From Paenibacillus odorifer (lineage in GTDB: Bacteria > Bacillota > Bacilli > Paenibacillales > Paenibacillaceae): DNA of 64,000 nucleotides. Positions within the stretch are counted from its first letter, which is position 1, and every line of letters starts with the position of its first letter. Below the pieces are notes generated by a model, which had not been told where the DNA came from, did no database searches, and was given only the letters and a program-made list of their open reading frames with translations. The stretch spans positions 6,014,001 through 6,078,000 of the forward strand of contig NZ_CP009428.1 in the NCBI RefSeq assembly GCF_000758725.1. Reading direction: 5' to 3'. Positions 33,606 through 42,251 of the stretch are shown one piece after another. A program made the position numbers and the translations under genes.

Positions 33606-33656
33606 ATGAATAAAACTAACAAAACTATGTATTGGGTTGTATGGGCTTCAACTTAG
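33606..33656 (+). CDS. Possible 16-residue peptide gene
   Basis: A 17-codon frame reads MNKTNKTMYWVVWAST. GTGAGGTG lies nine bases before its ATG, a fair ribosome site. It converges on, and overlaps by a few bases, the end of the ComA-like regulator gene. Trp-rich short peptides serve as pheromones in some ComP/ComA systems, but frames of this length arise often by chance. Confidence 0.2.
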   Translation: MNKTNKTMYWVVWAST

Positions 33657-34309
33657 AAAGTCTCCATCCTAACAAGACCTAGTCGTTTACCCTCAACAAT
33701 AGCCTCGGATCTGGAATGTACACTAAGCTTCTCAAAGATTCTCGTCAGGTTATACTCCACAGTCCTTTGTGACATTAAAAGCTTGCTGGCTATGTCTTTA
33801 TTGCTTTTTCCACTAGCTACTTCTTGGAGTATTTCCTGTTCTCTTTGATTAATGGACACTTCTTCAAGCAGCCGATTATCCCGGTGATTAGAAATCTTGA
33901 TATCATTTCTTCGTAGCTGTTTAAGTAAAGACACCGGAATGACCGCCTCATTCCTCAGTGCACAACGAATGGTATTTAACAACTGTTCTCGGGAAGCTGT
34001 CTTAGAGATAAATCCTGTGACCCCTGACTCCATCAAAAGATTATAATGAGCACTGATCTCATATCCGGTATAAATCACCACTTTAGATTCAGGATCACGT
34101 TGAACGGCTCTTTTGGCGAATTCAAGTCCGCTGATCGTAGGCATGTTGAGATCGCATAAGATCACATCAAATTCTTGTTGCTCCAGCCTATCCAAAGCTT
34201 CCATCGCTGACAAAACAAAAGTAACCTCCATATCCGCGTCCTGCTCAATCATAGTTTTGGTTCCTTCTCCGACTGAAGGATGATCATCAACCAACAAGAT
34301 ACGTATCAT
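33653..34309 (-). CDS. NarL/LuxR-family response regulator (ComA-like)
   Basis: A 218-residue regulator: receiver domain (DDHPSVGEG, phospho-acceptor in DVILCDLNMPTISGLEF, Thr in VVIYTGYE, Lys in ISKTAS) and LuxR helix-turn-helix (REQEILQEVASGKSNKDIA). I use the ATG eight bases after AGGAGG. The gene overlaps the 3' end of the kinase gene, a sign of tight coupling. Confidence 0.9.
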   Translation of the reverse strand: MIRILLVDDHPSVGEGTKTMIEQDADMEVTFVLSAMEALDRLEQQEFDVILCDLNMPTISGLEFAKRAVQRDPESKVVIYTGYEISAHYNLLMESGVTGFISKTASREQLLNTIRCALRNEAVIPVSLLKQLRRNDIKISNHRDNRLLEEVSINQREQEILQEVASGKSNKDIASKLLMSQRTVEYNLTRIFEKLSVHSRSEAIVEGKRLGLVRMETF

Positions 34310-36668
34310 CGTCATCGCCTCCTCTGTGCTTTTCTTCTACAAAAGCCATTGTCGGTAAATAAATAATAACCTCCAGTCCCTTCCCTTTCTCCGAGTTAAA
34401 AGTACATTGCCCCTCTAAGCTCGCAACACGTTCTTTGATGCCGGACAGGCCCATATGCTGAAAAGATTCCCTGATATCAACTATATTCATGCCAATCCCA
34501 TCATCCTTATATCGGAAATAGAGATGCTCTTGCTGGTCCAGCTCAATTTCAATCTGATTCGCCTTGGCATGTTTCCCGGCATTCCGCAGGAGCTCCTGTA
34601 CTATTCGATACAACGCAATCACCAGATCATCACTTAGCTCACCAATCGGACTGGATGTAAAGGTGATAATGTAGTTAGACTGCAGCTGGGCATACTCAAA
34701 CAATAGTTCCAGTGCCTTCACAATTCCGGTCTCTCTTAGCAGCGGCGGACGCAGTTCATTGCAGGTCTCCCTAATCTGATATATCACATCCAGAAGTCCC
34801 TCTTTAATCTGAAGCAGCTCTGGCAAAATATCCGCCTCAATAACATGATCGGAGATCAGTGTTTCCAGCCTGCGAAGCCAAATGAGCTGATCCTGAAGAG
34901 CAGAATCATGTAAATCTGCCGCCAGCTTTCTGCGTTCTTTCTCTGATAAGTTAAAGATCAGGCGTAGAACCCATGGTGCTGCATGTAACTCTTTTTTCAT
35001 CTCTGCTTCAAGGTCTTCAATCAAGCCTTCAATAAGATATAAATTCTCATAAACAATACTCGCATAATTTGCGAGGGTATTTAACCAGTTAAGCTCATCC
35101 GAATTAAGTTTTGTATGATTCTTCTTATGATCAATCCAGAGGAAATGAAATTTTTTTTGGTGACGTCCGATTACGAGTAAGATCCCTTGTTTGAGTTGAA
35201 CTACTTCTCCTACCTTAAAAACTGGAGATTTCGATAAAAATTCTATGTTGATCTCTTGGCCCGAATTGTCGACTATTTGTTCGAGGTTACTCATATCCTC
35301 ATCTCTCTCAAAAAAAGCAGACAGACTAACCGGTAAAATCTCATTGATTTCCTTGTAAATTGCAGCCTCCAAATCAGACCGCTTCATCACCTTGGAGATT
35401 TGCTTCGAGAATCGCTCCAGACTACCTTGATAATGATAAAGCTCACGGAACAGTTTAGGCCGGAAATAATAATCTATTTTCTCCTTAAAGAATAAAAAAA
35501 TTGTAATAGATAAATATACAACCAAAAACATCTGAATCCATTTGATCCAATCATACTCTTGCCTGCTCTGAATGATCGCAAGTACGGCTACAATCATTAG
35601 CGCCGGAAAAAAAGCAATTAATAAATAATATTTAAACCGATTAAAAGCGAAATCAATATCAAATAGTTGCCTAGCCGTCAGCAGATAAAAATAAGTAACT
35701 GGCATCAAAAACAAAAAGATCGTAGTAATTTCGTAAGGAATCAGGTTGACCCCAACAGCAATGGGTGCAGCTGAGAAGAGAACAAAAGGTGTAAACGCAA
35801 GGATTTGTCCGGTAAGCATAATTTTAAACATCGATTTAAGCGCTGTGCTTCGATAAGTAACGTATAAATGTAGCAGCTTAAATATGCTGTAAAAAATCCC
35901 GAAAACAAAGAACCCAATAATAATTAACCTTATAAAGGAATACAAGGATCTATCCCATGAGTAAACCATTAGACTGGAGGTGGAAAATAGGCTTAATAAA
36001 ATAACCAGGCCGTAGTATATTTTGATTACAGTAGTAGATAAAACTAACACACCAAATCGTTTCAGATATACTTGGAGAAAGTGAATAAAAACCAGTGGAA
36101 TTAAAGGCAACACGCAACCCATCGCGATTCTACCTATAAGATCAGATCTACTTGAAGCATATCCCGCAAAGTAAGTTATTCCGACTAATAAAAAGAATGA
36201 AATCAGCAGCTCTGCTGAGCGCTCCCCGCTTCTCCTGCGGTATAATAGAAGGCTTAACACTGCCAAAAAAACAAATGTCGCTCCAGGGACTACAAGCTGG
36301 GTAAACGTATGATATATGGAGGATTTATTCTCAATATCATAATGCAAAGCAAGTGGAGCACCCCCCTTGGAGTTACGAAGAAGGTCAACGGATTGAACCT
36401 GAGTTAAGCTTCCATATCTAACAGCTTCATCCACTTTGTCAATCGGTTTCCCATTAACCCGTAATAAGATATCCCCTTCCCTTAAATTCTGTTTATACCC
36501 TTCGCTAAAAACGTCTGCCTCAGCAATATAATATTGCCCTCGTTCATTCTGCTCCAGACCAACGCCAAGCAAGATATTAGAGTGAATGACCCCCACAAAA
36601 TGAATAATAAGAAAAGCAAAAATGCAAAGTAACCCTGATATGAATAACTGGCGGAGTTTTACTGTCAT
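34287..36668 (-). CDS. ComP-like sensor kinase with PDZ domain and polytopic membrane region
   Basis: A 793-residue kinase. TM1 is at about 9-28; a PDZ-like extracellular domain follows (residues 40-105; YKQNLREGDILLRVNG). About eight further TMs lie between 125 and 400, then a cytoplasmic linker, HisKA_3 with phospho-His in RKLAADLHDSALQDQ, and an ATPase domain (RNAGKHAKA, DDGIGMN, GLSGIKERV). This architecture matches ComP/LiaS-type sensors of cell-density peptides. The cognate signal gene (comQX-like) is not found upstream, where a damaged protease gene lies instead. Confidence 0.88.
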   Translation of the reverse strand: MTVKLRQLFISGLLCIFAFLIIHFVGVIHSNILLGVGLEQNERGQYYIAEADVFSEGYKQNLREGDILLRVNGKPIDKVDEAVRYGSLTQVQSVDLLRNSKGGAPLALHYDIENKSSIYHTFTQLVVPGATFVFLAVLSLLLYRRRSGERSAELLISFFLLVGITYFAGYASSRSDLIGRIAMGCVLPLIPLVFIHFLQVYLKRFGVLVLSTTVIKIYYGLVILLSLFSTSSLMVYSWDRSLYSFIRLIIIGFFVFGIFYSIFKLLHLYVTYRSTALKSMFKIMLTGQILAFTPFVLFSAAPIAVGVNLIPYEITTIFLFLMPVTYFYLLTARQLFDIDFAFNRFKYYLLIAFFPALMIVAVLAIIQSRQEYDWIKWIQMFLVVYLSITIFLFFKEKIDYYFRPKLFRELYHYQGSLERFSKQISKVMKRSDLEAAIYKEINEILPVSLSAFFERDEDMSNLEQIVDNSGQEINIEFLSKSPVFKVGEVVQLKQGILLVIGRHQKKFHFLWIDHKKNHTKLNSDELNWLNTLANYASIVYENLYLIEGLIEDLEAEMKKELHAAPWVLRLIFNLSEKERRKLAADLHDSALQDQLIWLRRLETLISDHVIEADILPELLQIKEGLLDVIYQIRETCNELRPPLLRETGIVKALELLFEYAQLQSNYIITFTSSPIGELSDDLVIALYRIVQELLRNAGKHAKANQIEIELDQQEHLYFRYKDDGIGMNIVDIRESFQHMGLSGIKERVASLEGQCTFNSEKGKGLEVIIYLPTMAFVEEKHRGGDDDDTYLVG

Positions 36669-36805
36669 TTCAAATCCCCCGAACGAACAAAATTATACAT
36701 ATCTCTATTCTTAGTTGGTATTCCCCTACCATTTTATATGAATCACACAGGAAATTATATACTTTTATGCATGATATTCCTTCCCTTCTAAATGTCCGCA
36801 TTGAA

Positions 36806-37524
36806 TTATAGCTCTATTCTGGCTTTTTGCTGTTTCACTCTGTGGTTTCGATTCAGAATCCATATAGCTGCGCAGCCATATAAAATCATTGGAACCCAAC
36901 CGCTTTCCCCGGCCAAATACTACCGGAGGACAGACGCAGTTCATTTATAATGATGCCCGCAAACATAACAGATAAGGTAAAGAGCACCACCACGAGCCAG
37001 CGGCTTCCAGAGGAATGATAAGCACGCGGCCCAAGAATCGCCGGATAATGCCATATAGCCCAGATTAAGCCCATTGTTACACTAGAACTTACTCTTCCCA
37101 TCCATTGAAAACGCGGGAGCAGCCAACCCCTCCAACCGATCTCTTCCCCCAAAGCAGATAACGAACCAAGGACAATGTAAACGAGCAAATATATAACAAT
37201 CTCGATCCATGAATCTGGAGGAATTAAGCTTGAAGTCCATTCCATCCAATAGACAGCATAACCCGCTCCCAGTGAACCTAAGGGAATAACTAAAGCCAAT
37301 ATGTATTCTTTGCCTCCCCTAAATTTGAAGCCCAACCTTCTCCATCCCTCAGCACTGTATCCATCTCTCACAATCAGAAACATCATGATACATACTGCGA
37401 AAAAAGGAGTAAACCCATACAGACCCTGTGCCGATTCCGGAAGCAGTAACATCCCTAACGCCATTGCCCATACGATAATAATAAATAGTAGAGATTGTTT
37501 CTTGTCTGAGAGCAATATTATCAC
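36806..37524 (-). pseudogene. CPBP-family (CAAX-type) membrane protease, frameshifted by internal deletion
   Basis: The 212-codon frame has CPBP motif 1 (LGEEIGWRGWLLPRF) and motif 2 (WAIWHYPAILG), then LRLSSGSIWP and stops after GKAVGFQ. Intact relatives continue at this point with a stretch carrying a conserved His-x3-Asn motif. Shifted by one frame, 36910-36806 reads GESGWVPMILYGCAAIWILN followed by RNHRV, which is how the C-terminal last span of such proteases looks. So about 25-30 codons are lost at 36911 with a frameshift, removing one catalytic-site motif. It is probably inactive, unless the truncated form still folds. Confidence 0.65.
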
Positions 37525-38188
37525 CTGCCTTTTTTAGATATAAGGAACTACATTTTCCTATTTAATCCAATTGTATATAAACTGGCAGGACGTTTCACCG
37601 AAAACAACGTTCGTTAAAACCACAATTCTTTTGCGGTACTGCTTATCTGTATGCCGCAAAGTCTTCAGAAAGGTTGTCCCAAAAATAGTGAAATGGTGAG
37701 CGATGTGCGATGTGCAGCGTAAGTGTAAACTAATTAGGGAAATACTCCCTGAAAATAGCCGATATTCGCTCTAAAAGGACAAAATCAGGGAATTCCTCCC
37801 TAATAATCAGGGAGATTTCTTTATTAGTTACTGAATCGGCCAAAATTTAGGGAAGTTTTCCCTAATTATATGTCTGATGAACAGAAATCTCTGAATTTCA
37901 GGGAGAAATTCCCTAATTGCTGTATAAGTGCTTCACTTATTGCATCATTTGGAGCATCATTAGGTACGCCCCATGATTCAATTGGTTATCAAATAAAGGA
38001 TGCTCCGCCGTACGCCGAATGACGGAACCGGAAAGTGTATTTGGATAACCGAAGAACAAACGAAGATTGCGGGGATCTCGGGGATTACAGGGTTTTATGC
38101 ATTGCAGCACATAAAAGTGACATTAGAGATCAGGTGTCTTTACTTTTGCCCATAATCTACTGAAGCAAGCTGCAGTTGACCAAAAATG
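37525..38188. other. Long gene-free stretch with palindrome array
   Basis: About 660 bases hold no credible gene. 37734-37918 is a palindrome array (listed). In 37930-38180 only short unrelated frames occur; one plus frame reads WITEEQTKIAGISGITGFYA, which could be a mobile-element remnant, but I cannot assign it. Confidence 0.55.
37734..37918. repeat. Array of AGGGA...TCCCT palindromes
   Basis: Four whole palindromes, TTAGGGAAATACTCCCTGA (about 37734), TCAGGGAATTCCTCCCTAA (37785), TTAGGGAAGTTTTCCCTAA (37847) and TCAGGGAGAAATTCCCTAA (37898), plus a half copy TCAGGGAGAT near 37807. Centres are 49-62 bases apart and the intervals (30-44 bases) are unequal and AT-rich, with weak shared words such as CAGAAATCT or GAGATTTCT. 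Confidence 0.75.
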
Positions 38189-38229
38189 CAGAACAGCGAT
38201 TCTCCAATATTAGGAGAATCGCTGTTCTG
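38189..38229 (-). terminator. Terminator of the GH8 gene
   Basis: CAGAACAGCGATTCTCC pairs perfectly with GGAGAATCGCTGTTCTG across AATATTA, with TTTTT shortly after on the minus strand. Confidence 0.8.
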
Positions 38230-38293
38230 TTTGGCTTTTATGGTTTTGGGCATGAACGTTTTGGGGGCAGCCTTTTTCTACCTAAATATTCTC

Positions 38294-39526
38294 TTAATAG
38301 GTCCACCAGTTGCCAGACATAACGATCATCGAAAATAGCTTGATGCTGTCTTCATAGTAATCTTCTGCAGCACTGCTTGCTGTGTGGCTCCAGAGAGAAT
38401 TCAACCAGCTTTGGTAAGTTGATGAGGTCATCGCACTGACCCCAAATGGAGCATAGAAAGCACCGCTATTGTAACTTCCAAATACGGTTCCGTTTAGCTT
38501 GTACCCATCTTTTATACTACCAGGTGTACTGCTTACTTTAGTCTTAATCCAGCTATTCATCTTATTAAGCTGCGTAAGCGCCCTGCTGTCTCCAGTAATC
38601 AAATAATCTGTTGCGATCCGCCATGGGGTACGACAAGAATTGTAATTGTAATTCCCGTCATTGGCATCCTCAAGGAAATTCGCCGCAGCAGGTTTATACA
38701 CACCCCCAGAGTAAACTACGAAATCAGGCAAGAGTCCAGTGCTAGAGCTATAACCCGTATAAAGGCTATTTATAATCGTGTACGTTTTATCGATAACATT
38801 CGTCCAGCGGGTATCTCCTGTAGCCTGTTGGAATGCTTTTAAATGATTTAGCATGAAATCCGAAGGTCTAGTTGCTGTATTATACGAGCCACTATTCGCC
38901 CAGTCACCTAGACGGATCGTCCACTGTGTCTGGTTAATCTCATTGTCCATAATCGCATTGATGATATCTTTTGCGACTTGTAAATAATTGATCGTACCAC
39001 TACTTCCCCACTGCTTGTCCGCAAGCAGCAATGAGAAAGCTATATCCATATCTCCATCTGTAGCCGAATCCTCTCCTTCAATGTTTTGAAAGCTGCTATT
39101 TTGCTTCCAGGACATCAAATAAGGGTTAATTGTACTTGGATGAGCCTTGTAATAATTATATAAGCCGTCAAAATAAGTCTGAGCATTACTGTCATAACCA
39201 GCCATCAAAACTGTGAACAACATCCCGTAACCATGTGCTTCAGATACCGTTTCTCCATCTGAATTATACTTAACGTAATATTTGCCAGTGCCAGCTGGTT
39301 TGAGATAGGCCGTTTTCCACGCATCCCATTTAGTCTTCACTGAATTATCCATACTGGTCTGGGTTACATTGTTCGGCTTGATAGATCCACTCGTGTAGGT
39401 GGTGTGTTGCGGAAAAGGTTTGTTCACTGCTGCAAACGCGGAACCGGCAGGAAGAATACTAATTACCAAACATACGACAATAAGGCTTCTCCAACTCAAC
39501 CTAAGCTTTGCATTCTTCTTCAACAT
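38294..39526 (-). CDS. Secreted glycoside hydrolase family 8 (endoglucanase/chitosanase type)
   Basis: A 410-residue enzyme. The ATG at 39526 follows AGAGGAGGCAAGGA and gives a signal peptide with cleavage near AFA/AVNKPFP; a start 27 codons upstream lacks a site. The (alpha/alpha)6-barrel GH8 signature is clear: general acid Glu96 in TVSEAHGYGM, substrate Asp in SATDGDMDIAF (154-164) and CRTPWRIATDYL. Paenibacillus and Bacillus homologues cleave beta-1,4-glucan, mixed-linkage glucan or chitosan; which one cannot be told. No binding module is attached. Confidence 0.92.
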   Translation of the reverse strand: MLKKNAKLRLSWRSLIVVCLVISILPAGSAFAAVNKPFPQHTTYTSGSIKPNNVTQTSMDNSVKTKWDAWKTAYLKPAGTGKYYVKYNSDGETVSEAHGYGMLFTVLMAGYDSNAQTYFDGLYNYYKAHPSTINPYLMSWKQNSSFQNIEGEDSATDGDMDIAFSLLLADKQWGSSGTINYLQVAKDIINAIMDNEINQTQWTIRLGDWANSGSYNTATRPSDFMLNHLKAFQQATGDTRWTNVIDKTYTIINSLYTGYSSSTGLLPDFVVYSGGVYKPAAANFLEDANDGNYNYNSCRTPWRIATDYLITGDSRALTQLNKMNSWIKTKVSSTPGSIKDGYKLNGTVFGSYNSGAFYAPFGVSAMTSSTYQSWLNSLWSHTASSAAEDYYEDSIKLFSMIVMSGNWWTY

Positions 39527-39698
39527 TCCTTGCCTCCTCTTCAATTGTGGTAATAAATTTGAAAGAAAACAGCAAGCTAATTCGTATTCGCTATCATTGT
39601 AATACATAATATGGAATTAATATATAATAAATCCCATTAATAGATCATTAGTACTATATATCTGAGACTTAGATTTGTTCTCACTCCTCAACTAAAAA

Positions 39699-39748
39699 AA
39701 AGGATGGTTCCACAACCAACTTCATTCATGGCTGTGCATACATCCTTT
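39699..39748 (-). terminator. Terminator of the padR/DUF2812 operon
   Basis: AAAGGATG...TGTG pairs with CACA...CATCCTTT on the minus strand and runs into eight T residues. Confidence 0.65.
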
Positions 39749-39765
39749 AGATAAAAATTCATTCG

Positions 39766-40302
39766 CTATTCTCGTAATTTATTTAATTTAAGTCGATACG
39801 CAATGTATGGAAGACCCGGAAAGACCAACATACAAAGTGTGACCACTACTAACACTAGGCTGATATTCCTCACCATCTCAGGTAACCATCCATTAACGCC
39901 CAAGATCGCTAGGAAGATAAAAACAATCAAAGCTATAAGCAATGGCAAGGCTGCTTTGCTCATCGTTTTCTTTTCACGTTCATATTTGTCAATGAGGGTC
40001 CCCGTGTCTGAGTAGATAGGCGCCGTACCTGCAGCTGCCCGAAAGATATGAAACCCATTTCCGGCAGAACAGACATAGGTCCATCCGGCATCTTCAAAAA
40101 TCAAATAATACTCCTCATCCACATTCGTGTGATAATCTACACTGTACTCAAAAGTCTGGGGATCTCCCTTTCTTAACTTATAACCAAATGGTGCAAAGCT
40201 TTCCAGGAGCCAGCCCCTTTTGGCATACTTACTCAATTTCTGCATATCACCTTTTTCAGTAAAAGCTAAGCCCCCGCTGGTCACATATTTTGTATTCTTC
40301 AT
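39766..40302 (-). CDS. DUF2812 membrane protein
   Basis: A 178-residue protein. Residues 1-110 form the DUF2812 domain (KYVTSGGLAFTEKGDMQKLS, KRGWLLESFAPFGYKL, DAGWTYVCSAGNGFHIF), followed by two membrane spans near 120-140 and 148-168. AGGTGGGG precedes the ATG at 40302. It lies just after the padR gene, and this pairing (PadR regulator with DUF2812 protein) recurs in Bacillota. Function unknown. Confidence 0.8.
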   Translation of the reverse strand: MKNTKYVTSGGLAFTEKGDMQKLSKYAKRGWLLESFAPFGYKLRKGDPQTFEYSVDYHTNVDEEYYLIFEDAGWTYVCSAGNGFHIFRAAAGTAPIYSDTGTLIDKYEREKKTMSKAALPLLIALIVFIFLAILGVNGWLPEMVRNISLVLVVVTLCMLVFPGLPYIAYRLKLNKLRE

Positions 40303-40318
40303 GCCTATTCCCCACCTT

Positions 40319-40642
40319 TTATTTGAGAATTTGTTCTGCATGTCTAATCATTTCTTTTCGGCGCTCTACTTCTTTTCTTAGCAATCCAATCCCTTTTTCT
40401 GTTGCAATATACGTTTTTCGTTTGTCATCCTCTTCTTCTTTATACAGCTCAATAAATTCAGCCGCTAACAGCTTCTTAATAGTTGTATACATGGAAGCAG
40501 GCCCAATTGAAAATTGATTGTTCGTCATCGTTTCGATCGATTTCATAATTAGATATCCGTGTTTGGCTTCGACTAAAGATAAGAGAATATAAAATGCAGT
40601 GTCTGTGAGCTCTCCCATTTCCAATGAGTCCGTTCTTGACAC
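40319..40642 (-). CDS. PadR-family transcriptional regulator
   Basis: A 107-residue winged-helix repressor (ELTDTAFYILLSLVEAKHGY, SMYTTIKKLLAAEFIE, GLLRKEVERRKEM). The GTG start follows a perfect AGGAGGTGATTAA. It heads a two-gene operon and a long perfect palindrome covers its promoter, so it almost certainly represses itself and the DUF2812 gene. The ligand is unknown. Confidence 0.9.
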   Translation of the reverse strand: MSRTDSLEMGELTDTAFYILLSLVEAKHGYLIMKSIETMTNNQFSIGPASMYTTIKKLLAAEFIELYKEEEDDKRKTYIATEKGIGLLRKEVERRKEMIRHAEQILK

Positions 40643-40661
40643 TTAATCACCTCCTCATATG

Positions 40662-40708
40662 TATCATTAAAAGATATATCATTAAATGAACTATATCTTT
40701 TAATGATA
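40662..40708. promoter_or_regulatory. PadR operator, 17-bp perfect inverted repeat
   Basis: TATCATTAAAAGATATA at 40662-40678 is the exact reverse complement of 40692-40708, with a 13-base spacer. The two arms cover the -10 region and the spacer of the padR promoter. Confidence 0.75.
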
Positions 40709-40718
40709 TACTTGTCAA
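40690..40718 (-). promoter_or_regulatory. Promoter of padR
   Basis: Minus-strand TTGACA (40718-40713), 17 bases, TATAGT (40695-40690). Confidence 0.75.
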
Positions 40719-40779
40719 CTGCTGGCATAAAATTCAAACTACCTTCTCATACTAGGTGAAGAATATGGAGGTGAATGTC

Positions 40780-40950
40780 ATGCCCAAAAATAGTGCCAAT
40801 CCCAAAGAAGCTCCAGGTAAACATCAACCAAGTAAGAAAAACAATGCGGAGAATAACAACAATTTCAATGAAGCCGCTCAGATGGTGAACATCGATAAGG
40901 CTGCTGATTATGTGCCCAGCTTAAACGGTGTCTCCAAAACTGATGTCTAA
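40780..40950 (+). CDS. 56-residue hydrophilic hypothetical protein
   Basis: Starts MPKNSANPKEAPGKHQPSKK, then an Asn-rich stretch and a more ordered C-terminal part (NEAAQMVNIDKAADYVPSLN). The ATG follows GGAGGTGAATGTC, a strong site, and a terminator follows the stop. Small, charged, Asn/Lys-rich proteins of this kind are frequent in spore-formers, some being spore components, but no SASP motif is visible. Confidence 0.65.
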   Translation: MPKNSANPKEAPGKHQPSKKNNAENNNNFNEAAQMVNIDKAADYVPSLNGVSKTDV

Positions 40951-40984
40951 GCTAGACCGCTAATAACTTCTTATATTTCAAACA

Positions 40985-41021
40985 AAAAAACACTCCTCAG
41001 AATTTTCTGAAGGAGTGTTTC
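40985..41021. terminator. Bidirectional terminator
   Basis: AACACTCCT pairs with AGGAGTGTT around an inner CAGAA/TTCTG stem; A and T runs on either side serve the 56-residue gene and the convergent chemotaxis gene. Confidence 0.75.
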
Positions 41022-41035
41022 AATCCGTGGCAGCT

Positions 41036-42076
41036 TCATTTCAAGCTCTCTAACTCAGCAGTCACTTTTTCAATTAAGTTCACGAAGGAAGCCAGCTCTT
41101 GAGAGCTTTTGACTTGATCCTTGGAATACATTGAGTTATGTTCCGATTCTTTTTTCACCTTGGAAAGGGTGGCATTGATATTGTCTAGTTTCTGGTCAAT
41201 GGTTACCAATGAATCCTTTGAGCGGCGGGCTAGCTTACGAACCTCATTAGCCACAACTTCAAACCCTCTTCCAAACTCCCCAGCTCTGGCCGCTTCAATA
41301 GCCGCATTTAAGCCTAAAAGATGCGTATGATCAGCCACTTCTCTAATCATCGTACCCACTTGATGAATAGACTCCACCTCTTTGTCTAAATATAATACCG
41401 TTTGATGCGTTTTCTCTTGATAATCAGCATTTTTACTAGCTAAACTTTCTATCGATTCACTGCTATCCTTTAATTGAACCATCAAAGATACCAGCTCCTG
41501 AACGGCTGAACTCACTCCTGTAAGCAGGTGATTTTGCTTCTCAAGCAAGTTTTCAATTTTTGCTTTTTCATCCACTTCATAGGCTTCAAGAACGAGCTGT
41601 GAATCGAGATTAAACATCTTGGTTAAGGCATGAATAACAGGCTTCCACTCGTTTGGTAATATCCGTTCAAAATAAGCAGTAGCCAGATCCAGATATAATA
41701 TGTACGTCCCCAAATACCAATTCGTTGTTAATCCAATACGAGAATGGATTTTCCCGATAAGCAAACGTCTTTCAATAAATGCTTCATCGATCACACCAGA
41801 GGCCATGGATAAAAAATACCACTGCTGTGTTTCTTTTAATCGATCCAGTGTACTGTGCTGCTCAATGATGTGGAGCAATTCTGGCTCCATCGTCATCTGT
41901 TTATACAGTTCCTCAACCAATGAGCTAACGATTAATTTGAATTCTTTCTCCTTGCTTTTTAATAATTCTAAATCAGCTTCAGTAATCCCTATGTAGCTAA
42001 CTTGCTGGAGTCGTTCTGGACTAAGATTGATCATAACGTTGTTAACATCCCCCTCATTCTGTTTTTTCTCAGCCAT
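41036..42076 (-). CDS. Globin-coupled chemotaxis sensor (HemAT-like)
   Basis: A 346-residue soluble receptor. Residues 25-180 are a protoglobin-type sensor with proximal heme His111 in IGKIHSRIGLTTNWYLG. Residues 185-346 form a short MCP signalling helix pair with the hairpin tip DHTHLLGLNAAIEAARAGEFG. Family members bind O2 and signal through CheA/CheW for aerotaxis. The signalling domain is shorter than in HemAT of B. subtilis (432 residues), so it may signal in another way. No transmembrane segment. Confidence 0.88.
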   Translation of the reverse strand: MAEKKQNEGDVNNVMINLSPERLQQVSYIGITEADLELLKSKEKEFKLIVSSLVEELYKQMTMEPELLHIIEQHSTLDRLKETQQWYFLSMASGVIDEAFIERRLLIGKIHSRIGLTTNWYLGTYILYLDLATAYFERILPNEWKPVIHALTKMFNLDSQLVLEAYEVDEKAKIENLLEKQNHLLTGVSSAVQELVSLMVQLKDSSESIESLASKNADYQEKTHQTVLYLDKEVESIHQVGTMIREVADHTHLLGLNAAIEAARAGEFGRGFEVVANEVRKLARRSKDSLVTIDQKLDNINATLSKVKKESEHNSMYSKDQVKSSQELASFVNLIEKVTAELESLK

Positions 42077-42210
42077 CCCCTATGGCATCTATATCTCTTG
42101 ATTATAAAGGTATTATTTCAATAAATTTTAACACTATATTTACCTATATTGCTTAATAATTTTACAAAACCTCACTAGTTGCCCTTAGATTTGGCTTCCT
42201 ATTCATGAAT

Positions 42211-42234
42211 AAAGGACTGCCGCGGCAGCCCTTT
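42211..42234 (-). terminator. Hairpin after the copper-binding protein gene
   Basis: AAAGGGCTGCC / GGCAGTCCTTT (one G-U) is a compact GC-rich stem, but the T run after it is broken (TTTATTC). Confidence 0.55.
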
Positions 42235-42251
42235 CAGTTTCAAGCTTTAAT

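Noticed and set aside
37734..37918. CRISPR array
   Set aside because: Repeats are short palindromes of varying sequence, intervals differ from 30 to 44 bases and no cas gene is near.
37960..38160. Possible transposase remnant (frame reading WITEEQTKIAGISGITGFYA)
   Set aside because: Too short and without catalytic motif or terminal repeats to support a call.
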